Shown here: piece by piece, positions 18,354 to 26,185 of the stretch | Numbering within the stretch: the stretch's first letter is position 1 | Layout: every line of letters begins with the position of its first letter | NCBI GenBank assembly: GCA_036267255.1 | Contig: DATAWK010000047.1 | Location: 186,001 to 250,000, forward strand | Direction of reading: 5' to 3' | Origin: DATAWK01 sp036267255 | GTDB lineage: Bacteria; Acidobacteriota; Terriglobia; Terriglobales; Acidobacteriaceae | DNA length: 64,000 bases | Position numbers and translations under genes: made by a program | Notes under the pieces: generated by a model | Told to the model about the DNA's origin: nothing | Database searches by the model: none | What the model saw: the letters and a program-made list of their open reading frames with translations, nothing else

Positions 18354-18747
18354 GGACGATCATGACCTCCGTAGACTTGATGAGCGCTGCCGCAGTTTGT
18401 CCGACGCTGAGCTTGAGCGCACGTGCTGCGTCGGCGGTGATGATCGAGGTTACGGTCTGATCTCCAATTGCCAGCTTCACCTGAGCAAGCAATCCTTGAT
18501 AATGCAGTTGGACGATGCGTCCGATCAGCTGGTTCCTTCCACTGACAGAGGAAGACATGGATTTCAGGTTCTTCGGCAGATGCGTTGTGGGCCGTGTCAG
18601 AGTCTGTATTTCGCGCTCTGAGATCCGATAGTGTCCCCCAGGTGTTTTTACAGCCTTCAATTTCCCGTGGTAAATCCATTGCTTGATGGTTGGATAGGAA
18701 ATCCCCAGTCGTTGTGCAGCTTCCCGTGGTGTGTAGAGTTCCGGCAT
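18346..18747 (-). CDS. HTH-TOBE (Mop) fusion, predicted molybdate-responsive regulator
   Basis: A 133-residue fusion. Residues 4-52 are a MerR/BldC-like (excisionase-type) helix-turn-helix, YTPREAAQRLGISYPTIKQW then GGHYRISEREI. Residues 71-132 are a single Mop/TOBE domain (NQLIGRIVQLHYQGLLAQVK and ITADAARALKLSVGQ), the fold that binds molybdate as a multimer. This differs from E. coli ModE, which has a LysR-type winged helix and two Mop domains. As first gene of the molybdate operon, with direct repeats over its promoter, it most likely senses molybdate and represses uptake. The ATG has no ribosome site and lies at the predicted transcription start. Confidence 0.85.
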   Translation of the reverse strand: MPELYTPREAAQRLGISYPTIKQWIYHGKLKAVKTPGGHYRISEREIQTLTRPTTHLPKNLKSMSSSVSGRNQLIGRIVQLHYQGLLAQVKLAIGDQTVTSIITADAARALKLSVGQTAAALIKSTEVMIVRV

Positions 18748-18753
18748 GGGATC

Positions 18754-18782
18754 AATATATGTGAAAATAGACGATTTATCAA
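18754..18782 (-). promoter_or_regulatory. Promoter of the molybdate operon (probably leaderless)
   Basis: On the minus strand TTGATA (18777-18782) and TATATT (18754-18759) are separated by exactly 17 bp. The expected start of transcription, about 7 bp past the -10 box, falls on or next to the ATG of the regulator gene at 18747. Absence of any Shine-Dalgarno sequence there agrees with a leaderless message. Confidence 0.65.
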
Positions 18783-18825
18783 TCTACGAATTTATACAAT
18801 TTTTATAAAAATGCGCAATAGACGA
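18766..18825. promoter_or_regulatory. Three direct repeats of AATAGACGA, candidate operator
   Basis: AATAGACGA occurs exactly at 18766-18774 and 18817-18825, with a variant AATCTACGA at 18781-18789. The first lies between the -10 and -35 boxes of the molybdate operon promoter and the second overlaps the -35 box. MerR-like BldC proteins are known to bind head-to-tail direct repeats, so these are candidate sites for the HTH-TOBE protein. The third repeat lies toward thrC. Confidence 0.5.
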
Positions 18826-18904
18826 ATGCTTTCTGAGGCAGATCAGTTTTCAAATCGGCCCAGATGAAAAATTCATTCCGTCACCTGATACGCTAAATCT
18901 AACC

Positions 18905-20284
18905 ATGACAATTAAATTGCATCAATTGCGTTGCGTCGGCTGCGGGATTGTTACCGACGGAGAAGGCGTGTCCGCTGGTTTTCGTTGCCTGCAATGCGGG
19001 GAACTGTTTGAAGTGATTTACCCGAGCTGGGCTTTGGATGGGACCGGTGACGGCTCACAACGGCCCAACGCACCTGCCTTGCGGGCCTTATGGGCAGAAC
19101 GCAAGCTATCCACGGAAATGCTGGATCAAAGCGGTGTTTGGCGTTTCCGCGAGCTGCTGCCATTTCTGGCCGAGCCGGAGAGCGCCGTCACTTTACGTGA
19201 GGGCAATACGCCACTCTACGAACTGCCTCGTTGCGCGAAATTGGTCGGGATGGACCAGCTCTATGCAAAGCATCAAGGGATGAATCCGACCGGCTCCTTC
19301 AAAGATACGGGCATGACGGCTGCGCTGTCCGTGGCGCGCGAGAAGAATTTCCCCTGGGTGGCATGCGCGTCTACTGGTAACACTTCAGCGGCGATGGCGG
19401 CGTATGCGGCACGCGCCGGCATGCGAGCGCTGGTGCTGATTCCGGAAGGTAAAGTCGCGTGGGGAAAACTTTCCCAGGCGGTCGATTATGGAGCACTGAC
19501 CTGCCAGTTGAAGACGGATTTCGATGGGTGTGTCCGTGTGCTGGCGGAGCTGGTGGAGCGTGCGCCGGTGTATCTGCTGAATTCGGTGAATCCCTATCGG
19601 CTGGAGGGGCAGAAAACTCCGGCGTTGGAAATTGCAGAACAGATGGGGTGGCAGGTTCCCGATCACATCATTGTTCCCGGAGGAAATCTGGCCAATGGCT
19701 CAGCGCTGGGCAAAGGCTTTCGAGAGATGCATGCCCTGGGCCTGACAGATCGTATGCCGCGCATCAGCGTGATTCAGGCAGAAGGCGCCAATCCGCTGTA
19801 CACAAGCATGCAGCAATATGATGGGAATCGCCTGGAGCCGGTACAGGCCAACACGCGGGCCTCGGCCATCCGTATTGGCAATCCTGCATCCTGGCGCAAG
19901 ATTGTGCACGTGCTGCGAGAGACCGGTGGCCATTGCGAACAGGTCACAGAGCAGGAGATTGCCATCGCCAAGGCTGAGATTGGAGCCGAAGGGATTGGTT
20001 GTGAGCCTGCTTCTGCTGTCACGCTTGCCGGGCTGAAGAAACTTCGCGCGCAAGGCCACGTGAAACGCGACGAGACCGTGGTGCTGTTGCTGACAGGGCA
20101 CACGTTGAAGGATTCGGAATACACCATCGACTTTCATCGCGGAACCTTGCTGGACGATAGGGAAACTGCCGCACTCAGCGCTGCGGAGCGGAATGCCATA
20201 CGGCAATTATCCAAACCACCCATGCAATTGGAAGCCGCAGTGGATGTCGTGTTGAGCCAACTGGAAGCGACGGTGCGTGGATGA
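18905..20284 (+). CDS. thrC: Threonine synthase with N-terminal zinc ribbon
   Basis: PLP enzyme converting O-phosphohomoserine to threonine. Of 459 residues, the first ~35 form a zinc ribbon (Cys10, Cys13, Cys28, Cys31), seen in some bacterial and archaeal threonine synthases. The PLP lysine is Lys132 in NPTGSFKDTGM; a glycine-rich phosphate loop GGNLANGSALGKG follows near residue 259. ATG start at 18905. It overlaps thrB by ATGA, so the two are translationally coupled, and a strong terminator follows thrB. An aspartokinase or homoserine dehydrogenase gene is not in the window. Confidence 0.95.
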   Translation: MTIKLHQLRCVGCGIVTDGEGVSAGFRCLQCGELFEVIYPSWALDGTGDGSQRPNAPALRALWAERKLSTEMLDQSGVWRFRELLPFLAEPESAVTLREGNTPLYELPRCAKLVGMDQLYAKHQGMNPTGSFKDTGMTAALSVAREKNFPWVACASTGNTSAAMAAYAARAGMRALVLIPEGKVAWGKLSQAVDYGALTCQLKTDFDGCVRVLAELVERAPVYLLNSVNPYRLEGQKTPALEIAEQMGWQVPDHIIVPGGNLANGSALGKGFREMHALGLTDRMPRISVIQAEGANPLYTSMQQYDGNRLEPVQANTRASAIRIGNPASWRKIVHVLRETGGHCEQVTEQEIAIAKAEIGAEGIGCEPASAVTLAGLKKLRAQGHVKRDETVVLLLTGHTLKDSEYTIDFHRGTLLDDRETAALSAAERNAIRQLSKPPMQLEAAVDVVLSQLEATVRG

Positions 20285-21180
20285 CCGATCGGAAATTTCA
20301 TCTCCGTTTGCCGGCGACATCGGCGAACCTGGGGTCTGCTTTTGACACGGCTGCCATTGCGCTCAATCTGTATCTGGACGTGACGGCAGAGCTTGCGGCC
20401 ACGTTCTGCATTGAAGCAACGGGCCGCAATGCCGCGGCGTGCAGCAAGCTGGAAAATAACCTGTTGTTCGACACCTACGCACAAACGCTGCAGGAGAATG
20501 GCCGGGAAACACTGCCCCTGCAGTTGTCGATTCATAATGAGATTCCGTTTGGAATGGGTTGTGGCTCATCTGCTGCCGCACGCCTGGCGGGAATTGCATT
20601 GGCAGTGCACTTTGGGGAATTGGGATGGGATCGAGATGCGATCCTGAAACTCGCCTGCCTGCTGGAAGGACATCCTGACAATGCTGCCGCGTGTTGGCTG
20701 GGTGGCATGACCGTTGCAACCATGGAAGGCGAGGGAACGGACGCCCGTGTTCATGCAGTTTCCATTCCTGTTCCATCGCAATGGTGCGCCTTGATTGTGA
20801 TGCCCTCGCGGCCTTTGGCAACTAATGTATCGCGTGGTGCGCTGCCTGAGCGCTATTCGCGGCAAGCTGCCTTGGCCAATGTGCAACATGCATCGTTGCT
20901 GATCGCGGCCTTTGCACAAGGGCGTGGAGACCTGTTACGGGTGGCAATGGAGGATTTTTTGCATCAGCCGTACCGGGTAGACATGTGCCCCCTGTTACCT
21001 AAAATTGCACCTTTGACTGGGCAAAACGGCGTTCTTGGGGTGGCCTTAAGTGGTGCCGGGCCAGCAGTTTTAATGGTAGTGGATCGCGCTGTCGACCGCG
21101 CCAGACTGCATGAATCCATACTTCAGAAAATCGAAAATGTGGATACTGTGGAAATACTGGACTGTGAGTTTATAAAGTGA
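20281..21180 (+). CDS. thrB: Homoserine kinase
   Basis: GHMP-family kinase that phosphorylates homoserine with ATP, giving the substrate of ThrC. The 299 residues carry the N-terminal signature LPATSANLGSAFDTAAIAL and the ATP loop PFGMGCGSSAAARLAG (89-104), plus a C-terminal GAGPAVLMV element. The ATG overlaps the thrC stop as ATGA, so expression is coupled. Length matches the family. Order thrC-thrB is the reverse of E. coli. Confidence 0.95.
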   Translation: MTDRKFHLRLPATSANLGSAFDTAAIALNLYLDVTAELAATFCIEATGRNAAACSKLENNLLFDTYAQTLQENGRETLPLQLSIHNEIPFGMGCGSSAAARLAGIALAVHFGELGWDRDAILKLACLLEGHPDNAAACWLGGMTVATMEGEGTDARVHAVSIPVPSQWCALIVMPSRPLATNVSRGALPERYSRQAALANVQHASLLIAAFAQGRGDLLRVAMEDFLHQPYRVDMCPLLPKIAPLTGQNGVLGVALSGAGPAVLMVVDRAVDRARLHESILQKIENVDTVEILDCEFIK

Positions 21181-21515
21181 GCAACATTGTAGACGAAAGG
21201 CAACAAGGTAACGTAGTTTTGTTACCGAAGTTCTGTTTACAAAGTAGGAGCCTCTCGATAGTCTTCATAGCTATAGGGCAGTTCTGGGGGAGGGCTGCTC
21301 TCGCGCCCGTTGATCTCTTTCGAGATCCGGGCGCTTTTCTTTTGTGCCATCAAAATGAATAAGGCGCGTCATCTATACGGAATTCAAAGGCTTCGCCGTC
21401 ACGCCTCTCGCTGGATTCTAAGCACTTGCGACCAAACAGGTACTTGCTGCATCTTGTATGCTGGAGAGTTACAGGGCAGGACGAGCGTCCAGATCCAAAA
21501 TCCAGAGGAGGAAAC
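21181..21515. other. 335-bp intergenic region between thrB and the thioredoxin gene
   Basis: Contains a short hairpin (GGTAAC/GTTACC, about 21208-21227), then the thrCB terminator, and presumably the thioredoxin promoter, for which I see no convincing -35/-10 pair. No tRNA, riboswitch fold or credible reading frame was recognised. Confidence 0.6.
21303..21343 (+). terminator. Strong rho-independent terminator of thrC-thrB
   Basis: GCGCCCG (21303-21309) pairs with CGGGCGC (21328-21334) and an inner GATCTC pairs with GAGATC around a TTTC loop; the stem is followed by TTTTCTTTT. Confidence 0.9.
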
Positions 21516-21944
21516 ATGGCAGGACAGGCTGTACATGAAGTAAACGACGCAACATTTGAATCAGAGGTATTACAGTCTGTAGAGCCCGTACTGGTGGATT
21601 TCTGGGCTGCATGGTGTGGCCCTTGTCGCGCACTGGCGCCAATCGTGGATGAGGTTGCGCAGGAGTACCAAGGCAAGCTCAAGGTAATGAAGATGGATGT
21701 CGATCGCAACTCGGCAACACCGATGCGTTACGGCATCCGTGGCATTCCCGCACTGCTTATTTTTAAAGGTGGCAAGGTTGCGGACCAGATTGTTGGGTTT
21801 GTTCCGAAGGATACGATCGACAAATCGCTGAGCAAAATTGTTGGAAACGTTCCTGCGAATACGATCGACAAGTCGCCGAGCAAAATTGTTGGAAACGTTC
21901 CTGCGAATACGATCGACAAGTCGCCGAGCAAGATTGTTAGCTAA
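21516..21944 (+). CDS. Thioredoxin with a triplicated C-terminal segment
   Basis: Cytoplasmic disulfide reductase. The first ~107 residues are a complete thioredoxin: active site WCGPC (Cys34/Cys37), cis-proline in RGIPALL (Pro78) and the final strand-helix IVGFVPKDTIDKSLSK (92-107). That last unit is then repeated twice more as IVGNVPANTIDKSPSK (108-123 and 124-139), ending IVS, so the protein is 142 instead of about 110 residues. The DNA repeat unit is 48 bp. The ATG at 21516 follows GAGGAG closely, which rules out starts further upstream. Extra copies change Leu to Pro in the helix, so they may not fold as helices. Confidence 0.95.
   Translation: MAGQAVHEVNDATFESEVLQSVEPVLVDFWAAWCGPCRALAPIVDEVAQEYQGKLKVMKMDVDRNSATPMRYGIRGIPALLIFKGGKVADQIVGFVPKDTIDKSLSKIVGNVPANTIDKSPSKIVGNVPANTIDKSPSKIVS
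21789..21932 (+). repeat. 48-bp in-frame tandem repeat, three copies, in thioredoxin
   Basis: Units 21789-21836, 21837-21884 and 21885-21932. Units 2 and 3 differ only at the last base (AAA versus AAG, both lysine), while unit 1 differs at several positions, so the third copy is the most recent duplication. No bases intervene and the frame is kept. Confidence 0.95.
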
Positions 21945-21954
21945 CAGCAGACAG

Positions 21955-21988
21955 AAAAGGCCCGGACATCGTCCGGGCCTTTTCTTTT
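21955..21988. terminator. Bidirectional terminator between thioredoxin and lon
   Basis: GGCCCGGAC (21959-21967) and GTCCGGGCC (21971-21979) form a 9-bp GC-rich stem with a 3-base loop, preceded by AAAA and followed by TTTTCTTTT, so it can end transcripts from both convergent genes. Confidence 0.9.
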
Positions 21989-22009
21989 GATTGCAGAAGG
22001 AAGCAGGAA

Positions 22010-24418
22010 CTATTGCCGCGCGGTCGTCTCCGGCCCGCGGGCAGCTGCAACACCAGCCAGCACACCCGAGGCGTCCTCGGTAATCTCCGGCAACGCGCCA
22101 TCCAAAGCTACTTTTAAAACTTCATCCATCACACTGACAAAATGCAGTTTCATGGCGGATTGCAGGTTTTCCGGGACATCGGCAACATCTTTTTGATTCT
22201 CAGCAGGAAGAATCACTTCAAAGACACCGGCGCGATGTGCAGCCAGCAGCTTTTCTTTCAGGCCGCCGATGGGCAATACCGTTCCACGCAAAGTAACTTC
22301 GCCTGTCATGGCGACGTCGCGGCGTACCGGAATGCGTGTGAGCGCACTGGCCAGCGCGGTTGCCATGGTAATGCCGGCAGAAGGGCCATCCTTTGGAATG
22401 GCGCCTTCCGGTACGTGAACGTGGATATCGACGTTGCGATAGAAGTCACGGGCCAATCCCAGGTGGTGTGCGCGACTGCGGATATAAGAAAGCGCCGCCT
22501 GGGCGGACTCCTGCATGACATCTCCGAGCTGGCCCGTCAGAGTCAACTTGCCTTTGCCGTCGAGCACCTGTACTTCTGTCGAAAGAATGCTGCCACCGAC
22601 TTCGGTCCAGGCAAGACCGGTGACGAGGCCAACTTCGTTATGTTCGTGTACCTGAGAACTGCGGAACTTGGCGACACCTTCGAATTCGTGCAAATTGGCT
22701 GCGGTGATTTCTTCCCTATGCTTCGCCCCATTTCTGACGACGCGGCGCGCCACCTTGCGGCAGACGTTGCCGATCTCGCGTTCGAGATTGCGAACGCCGG
22801 CTTCGCGCGTGTAGGAGCGAATGATCTCCGTAATGGCATCATCCTGAAAAACAATGTTCTTCTCTGTCAGACCGCAGGCCGCACGCTGTTTGCGCAGTAG
22901 ATACTGCTTGGCAATCTCGACCTTTTCATCCTCGGTATAACCATGCAGCCGCAGAATCTCCATGCGGTCCTGCAGCGCCGCAGGAATGGTGTGCAGCACA
23001 TTTGCGGTAGCCACAAACAATACTTGGGAAAGATCGTACTCAACGTCGAGATAGTGATCCTGAAAAGTGGTGTTCTGTTCCGGGTCCAATACTTCCAACA
23101 ATGCCGAAGCTGGATCGCCACGGAAATCGGAAGCCATTTTGTCGATTTCATCGAGAACGAAAACAGGATTTTTTGTACCGGCGCGCTTCATGGACTGGAT
23201 GATCTGGCCCGGAAGGGCGCCAATGTACGTCCGGCGATGGCCGCGAATTTCCGCTTCATCTCGCACACCGCCCAGCGACATGCGGATGAATTTTCTGCCC
23301 GTTGCCTTGGCGATCGACATGCCGAGCGAGGTTTTACCGACGCCCGGAGGCCCGACGAAGCAGAGGATGGAGCCTTTGGGATTTTTTACAAGCTGGCGCA
23401 CCGCCAGAAATTCCAGAATGCGTTCCTTGATCTTCTCCAGACCATAGTGATCGGTATTGAGAACTTTTTCGGCGTGTTCGATGGAACGGATTTCTTTAGA
23501 CTTTTTCTTCCACGGCACGGCCAGCAGCCAGTCCAGATAATTGCGAGAGACGGTGGATTCCGCCGACATGGGCGGCATGGCTTCAAGCTTTTTTAGCTCC
23601 TGTGTTGCCTTCTCCAATACATCCTTTGGCATGCCTGCGGTTTCGATTTTCTTTTTTAGCTCATCGAACTCACTTTTTTCGCCGCGTCCCAGCTCCTTTT
23701 GGATGGCCTTGATTTTTTCGTTGAGGTAATACTCTTTCTGCGCCTTCTCCATCTGCCGTTTCACGCGCGATTGAATGCTGCGATCCATGTTCAGCTTTTC
23801 AATTTCCACTTCCAACATACCGGCAACATGATTCAATCGCTCCGTTGGCTCAAAGATGTCGAGAATATGTTGTTTTTCTTCAATGGGAAGCTGGAGGTTC
23901 GCGGCAATCGTATCGGCAAGCTTGGCAGGATCTTCCATGCGAATCGTAGACGCTACCGTCTCATAGTTCAGCGCCTGCTGCAGTTTGACGTACTGCTCAA
24001 ACAACGTGGTCACGCGCTGCATGAGCTGTTCGAGGGCTTTGGTCACTTCGACCTGTTGCGTGCTCACGCGCACCGTGGCAATAAAAAAGCCGTCCGTGTC
24101 GACAATCTCTGTCGCTTCCGCACGTTCGATTCCTTCCACCAACACTTTGATATTGCCATCCGGCATCTTGACGCTCTGGACAATATTGCCAATGGTGCCG
24201 GTCGTATAGATGTCCTGCGGATGCGGTTCATCGATGCTGGCATCGTGCTGCGTGGCCAGGAATATCCTGCGATCCCCGGTCAGGGCTTCTTCCAGTGCGC
24301 GCACGCTGGATTCCCGGCCCACGACGAACGGTGTCATCATGTACGGGAAGATGACCATATCGCGGATGGGCATCATAGGAAGCTTGCGGAGTTCAGATGT
24401 TTCCCTGCTTTGGGTCAC
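22010..24418 (-). CDS. lon: ATP-dependent Lon protease (LonA type)
   Basis: Cytoplasmic AAA+ serine protease degrading misfolded and regulatory proteins. Of 802 residues, about 10-205 are the N-terminal substrate-binding domain, a coiled-coil linker follows, Walker A is GPPGVGKT (356-363), and the protease domain holds the Ser680 (KDGPSAG) and Lys723 (LKEKLLAAH) dyad. The GTG start at 24418 has a GAGG 5 bp upstream. The spacing and length match E. coli Lon closely. I see no CIRCE element or clear heat-shock promoter upstream. Confidence 0.97.
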   Translation of the reverse strand: MTQSRETSELRKLPMMPIRDMVIFPYMMTPFVVGRESSVRALEEALTGDRRIFLATQHDASIDEPHPQDIYTTGTIGNIVQSVKMPDGNIKVLVEGIERAEATEIVDTDGFFIATVRVSTQQVEVTKALEQLMQRVTTLFEQYVKLQQALNYETVASTIRMEDPAKLADTIAANLQLPIEEKQHILDIFEPTERLNHVAGMLEVEIEKLNMDRSIQSRVKRQMEKAQKEYYLNEKIKAIQKELGRGEKSEFDELKKKIETAGMPKDVLEKATQELKKLEAMPPMSAESTVSRNYLDWLLAVPWKKKSKEIRSIEHAEKVLNTDHYGLEKIKERILEFLAVRQLVKNPKGSILCFVGPPGVGKTSLGMSIAKATGRKFIRMSLGGVRDEAEIRGHRRTYIGALPGQIIQSMKRAGTKNPVFVLDEIDKMASDFRGDPASALLEVLDPEQNTTFQDHYLDVEYDLSQVLFVATANVLHTIPAALQDRMEILRLHGYTEDEKVEIAKQYLLRKQRAACGLTEKNIVFQDDAITEIIRSYTREAGVRNLEREIGNVCRKVARRVVRNGAKHREEITAANLHEFEGVAKFRSSQVHEHNEVGLVTGLAWTEVGGSILSTEVQVLDGKGKLTLTGQLGDVMQESAQAALSYIRSRAHHLGLARDFYRNVDIHVHVPEGAIPKDGPSAGITMATALASALTRIPVRRDVAMTGEVTLRGTVLPIGGLKEKLLAAHRAGVFEVILPAENQKDVADVPENLQSAMKLHFVSVMDEVLKVALDGALPEITEDASGVLAGVAAARGPETTARQ

Positions 24419-24550
24419 GAAAACCTCACATTACGATGAATTGCTTATTACTATTGTAATGCCGCCATCCGCTTTCTACGGAATGGACCGTACTTCGGTT
24501 TCCTGCTGTCCGCATGCATCCAATCAACGCCAGCTTATATCGGCCACAGT

Positions 24551-24955
24551 CTACGAGACGGCTTGCGTGCAAAAGGCGCAGCGCGTGGCGGCAATCGGAA
24601 TATTGCTCAGGCATTGCGGGCACGCCTTTGTTGTTGGTTCCGCAACTGGTTCGTTCTTTTTGAGCCGGGCAAGCAATTTGTTCAAGGGCAGCACGACGCC
24701 AAAATAAATGGCGAAGGCAATGATGAGAAATGCGATGACGGCATTCAGAAAGTTGCCATATTTAATGACGCCGCCGTGCAGATGCAAGACCAGGAAGGAA
24801 AAATCCGGCTTTTTTACAATCGCCGCGATCAGCGGATTGATGATGTCGGCTACCAGCGAGTTGACGATGGAGGTGAAGGCAGCGCCGATGACTACGGCTA
24901 CCGCGAGGTCGACGACATTTCCGCGAAGGATGAAATCACGAAAGCCTTTTAACAT
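24551..24955 (-). CDS. mscL: MscL large-conductance mechanosensitive channel with zinc-ribbon tail
   Basis: Pentameric inner-membrane channel that releases solutes at hypo-osmotic shock. The N-terminus MLKGFRDFILRGNVVDLAVA, first pore helix VVIGAAFTSIVNSLVADIINP and second helix (about 68-90) are canonical. The C-terminal cytoplasmic part is unusual: residues 111-130 read CPQC...CAFC (Cys112, Cys115, Cys126, Cys129), a short zinc-ribbon-like knuckle in place of the usual end of the helical bundle. ATG start at 24955. It sits 132 bp upstream of lon on the same strand. Confidence 0.95.
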   Translation of the reverse strand: MLKGFRDFILRGNVVDLAVAVVIGAAFTSIVNSLVADIINPLIAAIVKKPDFSFLVLHLHGGVIKYGNFLNAVIAFLIIAFAIYFGVVLPLNKLLARLKKNEPVAEPTTKACPQCLSNIPIAATRCAFCTQAVS

Positions 24956-25170
24956 GATACGGTCTCCTGAGCCACCATTGGGAGAAGCATAACGAAGATG
25001 GCGAGCGTTTTGAGCATCCTACCATCGTTCTACGGCAGCTGGACAAGGCAATTTTATTGAGAGAAAGGCAGTTTGAAGCCGTCATAAATCTAAATGGTTG
25101 GTGAGGACATGCCTGCTGCGGTATTCTCCTAGGTTCTTTGCCATGGATGATTCAGGCGAACGAGGTTTCA

Positions 25171-25869
25171 ATGAACAAGGTTTTTGCAACGGCGGAGGAA
25201 GCCATCCGCGACATTCCAGACGGCGCAACGTTGATGTTTGGTGGCTTCGGGCTTTGCGGCATTCCGGAAAACCTGATCGATGCATTGGTGCGGAAGGGCG
25301 TGAAGGAACTGCATACCATCAGCAACAACATGGGTGTCGATGGCTTTGGCATGGGCAGAATGCTGGAAGCGGAGATGATTATTTCGCACATTGGCAGTTA
25401 TGTTGGGGAAAACAAGTTGCTGGAAGAAAGGGTGCTCGCAGGCAAACTGGATCTGACGCTGGTCCCGCAGGGAACATTAGCGGAACGTATTCGCGCTGCC
25501 GGCGCAGGGATCCCAGCGTTCTATACGCCCGCCGGTGTGGGTACGATTGTTGCCGAAGGCAAAGAGACGCGCGAATTCAATGGGAAGACCTATTTACTGG
25601 AGCAGGCATTGCCTGCGGATTTTGCTTTGATCAAAGCCTGGAAGGGCGACCGGCAGGGAAATCTGACCTACCGTAAGACGGCGCGAAACTTTAATCCCAT
25701 GATGGCGACGGCGGCGAAGATCACTATTGCCGAGGTGGAAGAATTGGTCGAGCCGGGCGAGATCGATGCCGATCATGTGATGACGCCGGGCATTTACGTG
25801 CAACGTGTCGTATTGGGCCGCAACCATGAAAAACGGATTGAGCGCAGAACTGTCCGCAGCCGGACCTAG
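25171..25869 (+). CDS. scoA: 3-oxoacid CoA-transferase subunit A
   Basis: Alpha subunit of succinyl-CoA:3-oxoacid (acetoacetate) CoA-transferase, a ketone-body or short-chain acid CoA-transferase. The 232-residue protein has the glycine-rich GGFGLCGIPENLI (24-36), NNMGVDGFGMGRML and the C-terminal YRKTARNFNPMMATAA block typical of ScoA/AtoD. The start at 25171 follows GAGG with 5-bp spacing; a TTG 11 codons upstream lacks a ribosome site. The partner subunit gene follows after 316 bp rather than immediately, with a minus-strand ORF in the gap. Exact acid acceptor unknown. Confidence 0.93.
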   Translation: MNKVFATAEEAIRDIPDGATLMFGGFGLCGIPENLIDALVRKGVKELHTISNNMGVDGFGMGRMLEAEMIISHIGSYVGENKLLEERVLAGKLDLTLVPQGTLAERIRAAGAGIPAFYTPAGVGTIVAEGKETREFNGKTYLLEQALPADFALIKAWKGDRQGNLTYRKTARNFNPMMATAAKITIAEVEELVEPGEIDADHVMTPGIYVQRVVLGRNHEKRIERRTVRSRT

Positions 25870-25873
25870 CCGA

Positions 25874-26170
25874 TTACATGAGCCAGTGCGCGTAGGGGTA
25901 GAACGCGAAAAAAAGAATCATGGTCAACGCCATCATGTCCATATAAAGGCTGAGCAGCACAGCGCCGTGATAAAAGCTCCAGCGATGGCGCAGACAACGA
26001 AAGGTTTCGACTGTGCCGAAAAAGGCGCAAAGCACGGGCAGGATCATCACAGGCTCTGGTGCATTCGATGGAAAACGGGACAGAGGAAACGATAGAGCCA
26101 GGCTGCCGAGAACAAAAACATTGCCGCGCAGTAACGAGGGATGCCGGTAATGGAAGAACCGGGGAAGCAT
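25874..26170 (-). CDS. Small membrane protein candidate inserted between scoA and scoB
   Basis: A 98-residue frame on the strand opposite to scoA/scoB fills almost the whole gap between them. Its product has three hydrophobic stretches (about 20-32, 40-53, 68-92) separated by basic segments, ending FFAFYPYAHWLM, and looks like a real integral membrane protein rather than a shadow. It starts with ATG but has no good ribosome site, and an internal Met at the second helix is an alternative. I do not recognise a family. If not coding, the 316-bp gap has no other explanation that I can see. Confidence 0.5.
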   Translation of the reverse strand: MLPRFFHYRHPSLLRGNVFVLGSLALSFPLSRFPSNAPEPVMILPVLCAFFGTVETFRCLRHRWSFYHGAVLLSLYMDMMALTMILFFAFYPYAHWLM

Positions 26171-26185
26171 CAGGAAGGAACCACT

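Noticed and set aside
21177..21362. GTG-started frame overlapping the thrB stop
   Set aside because: It runs through the rho-independent terminator and has no protein-like features.
21789..21932. Possible CRISPR-like or mobile repeat
   Set aside because: The 48-bp units adjoin without spacers and stay in the thioredoxin frame, so they are a coding tandem repeat.
24419..24550. CIRCE-type heat-shock operator before lon
   Set aside because: No TTAGCACTC-N9-GAGTGCTAA match; only a loose CATTAC/GTAATG pair 21 bp apart.
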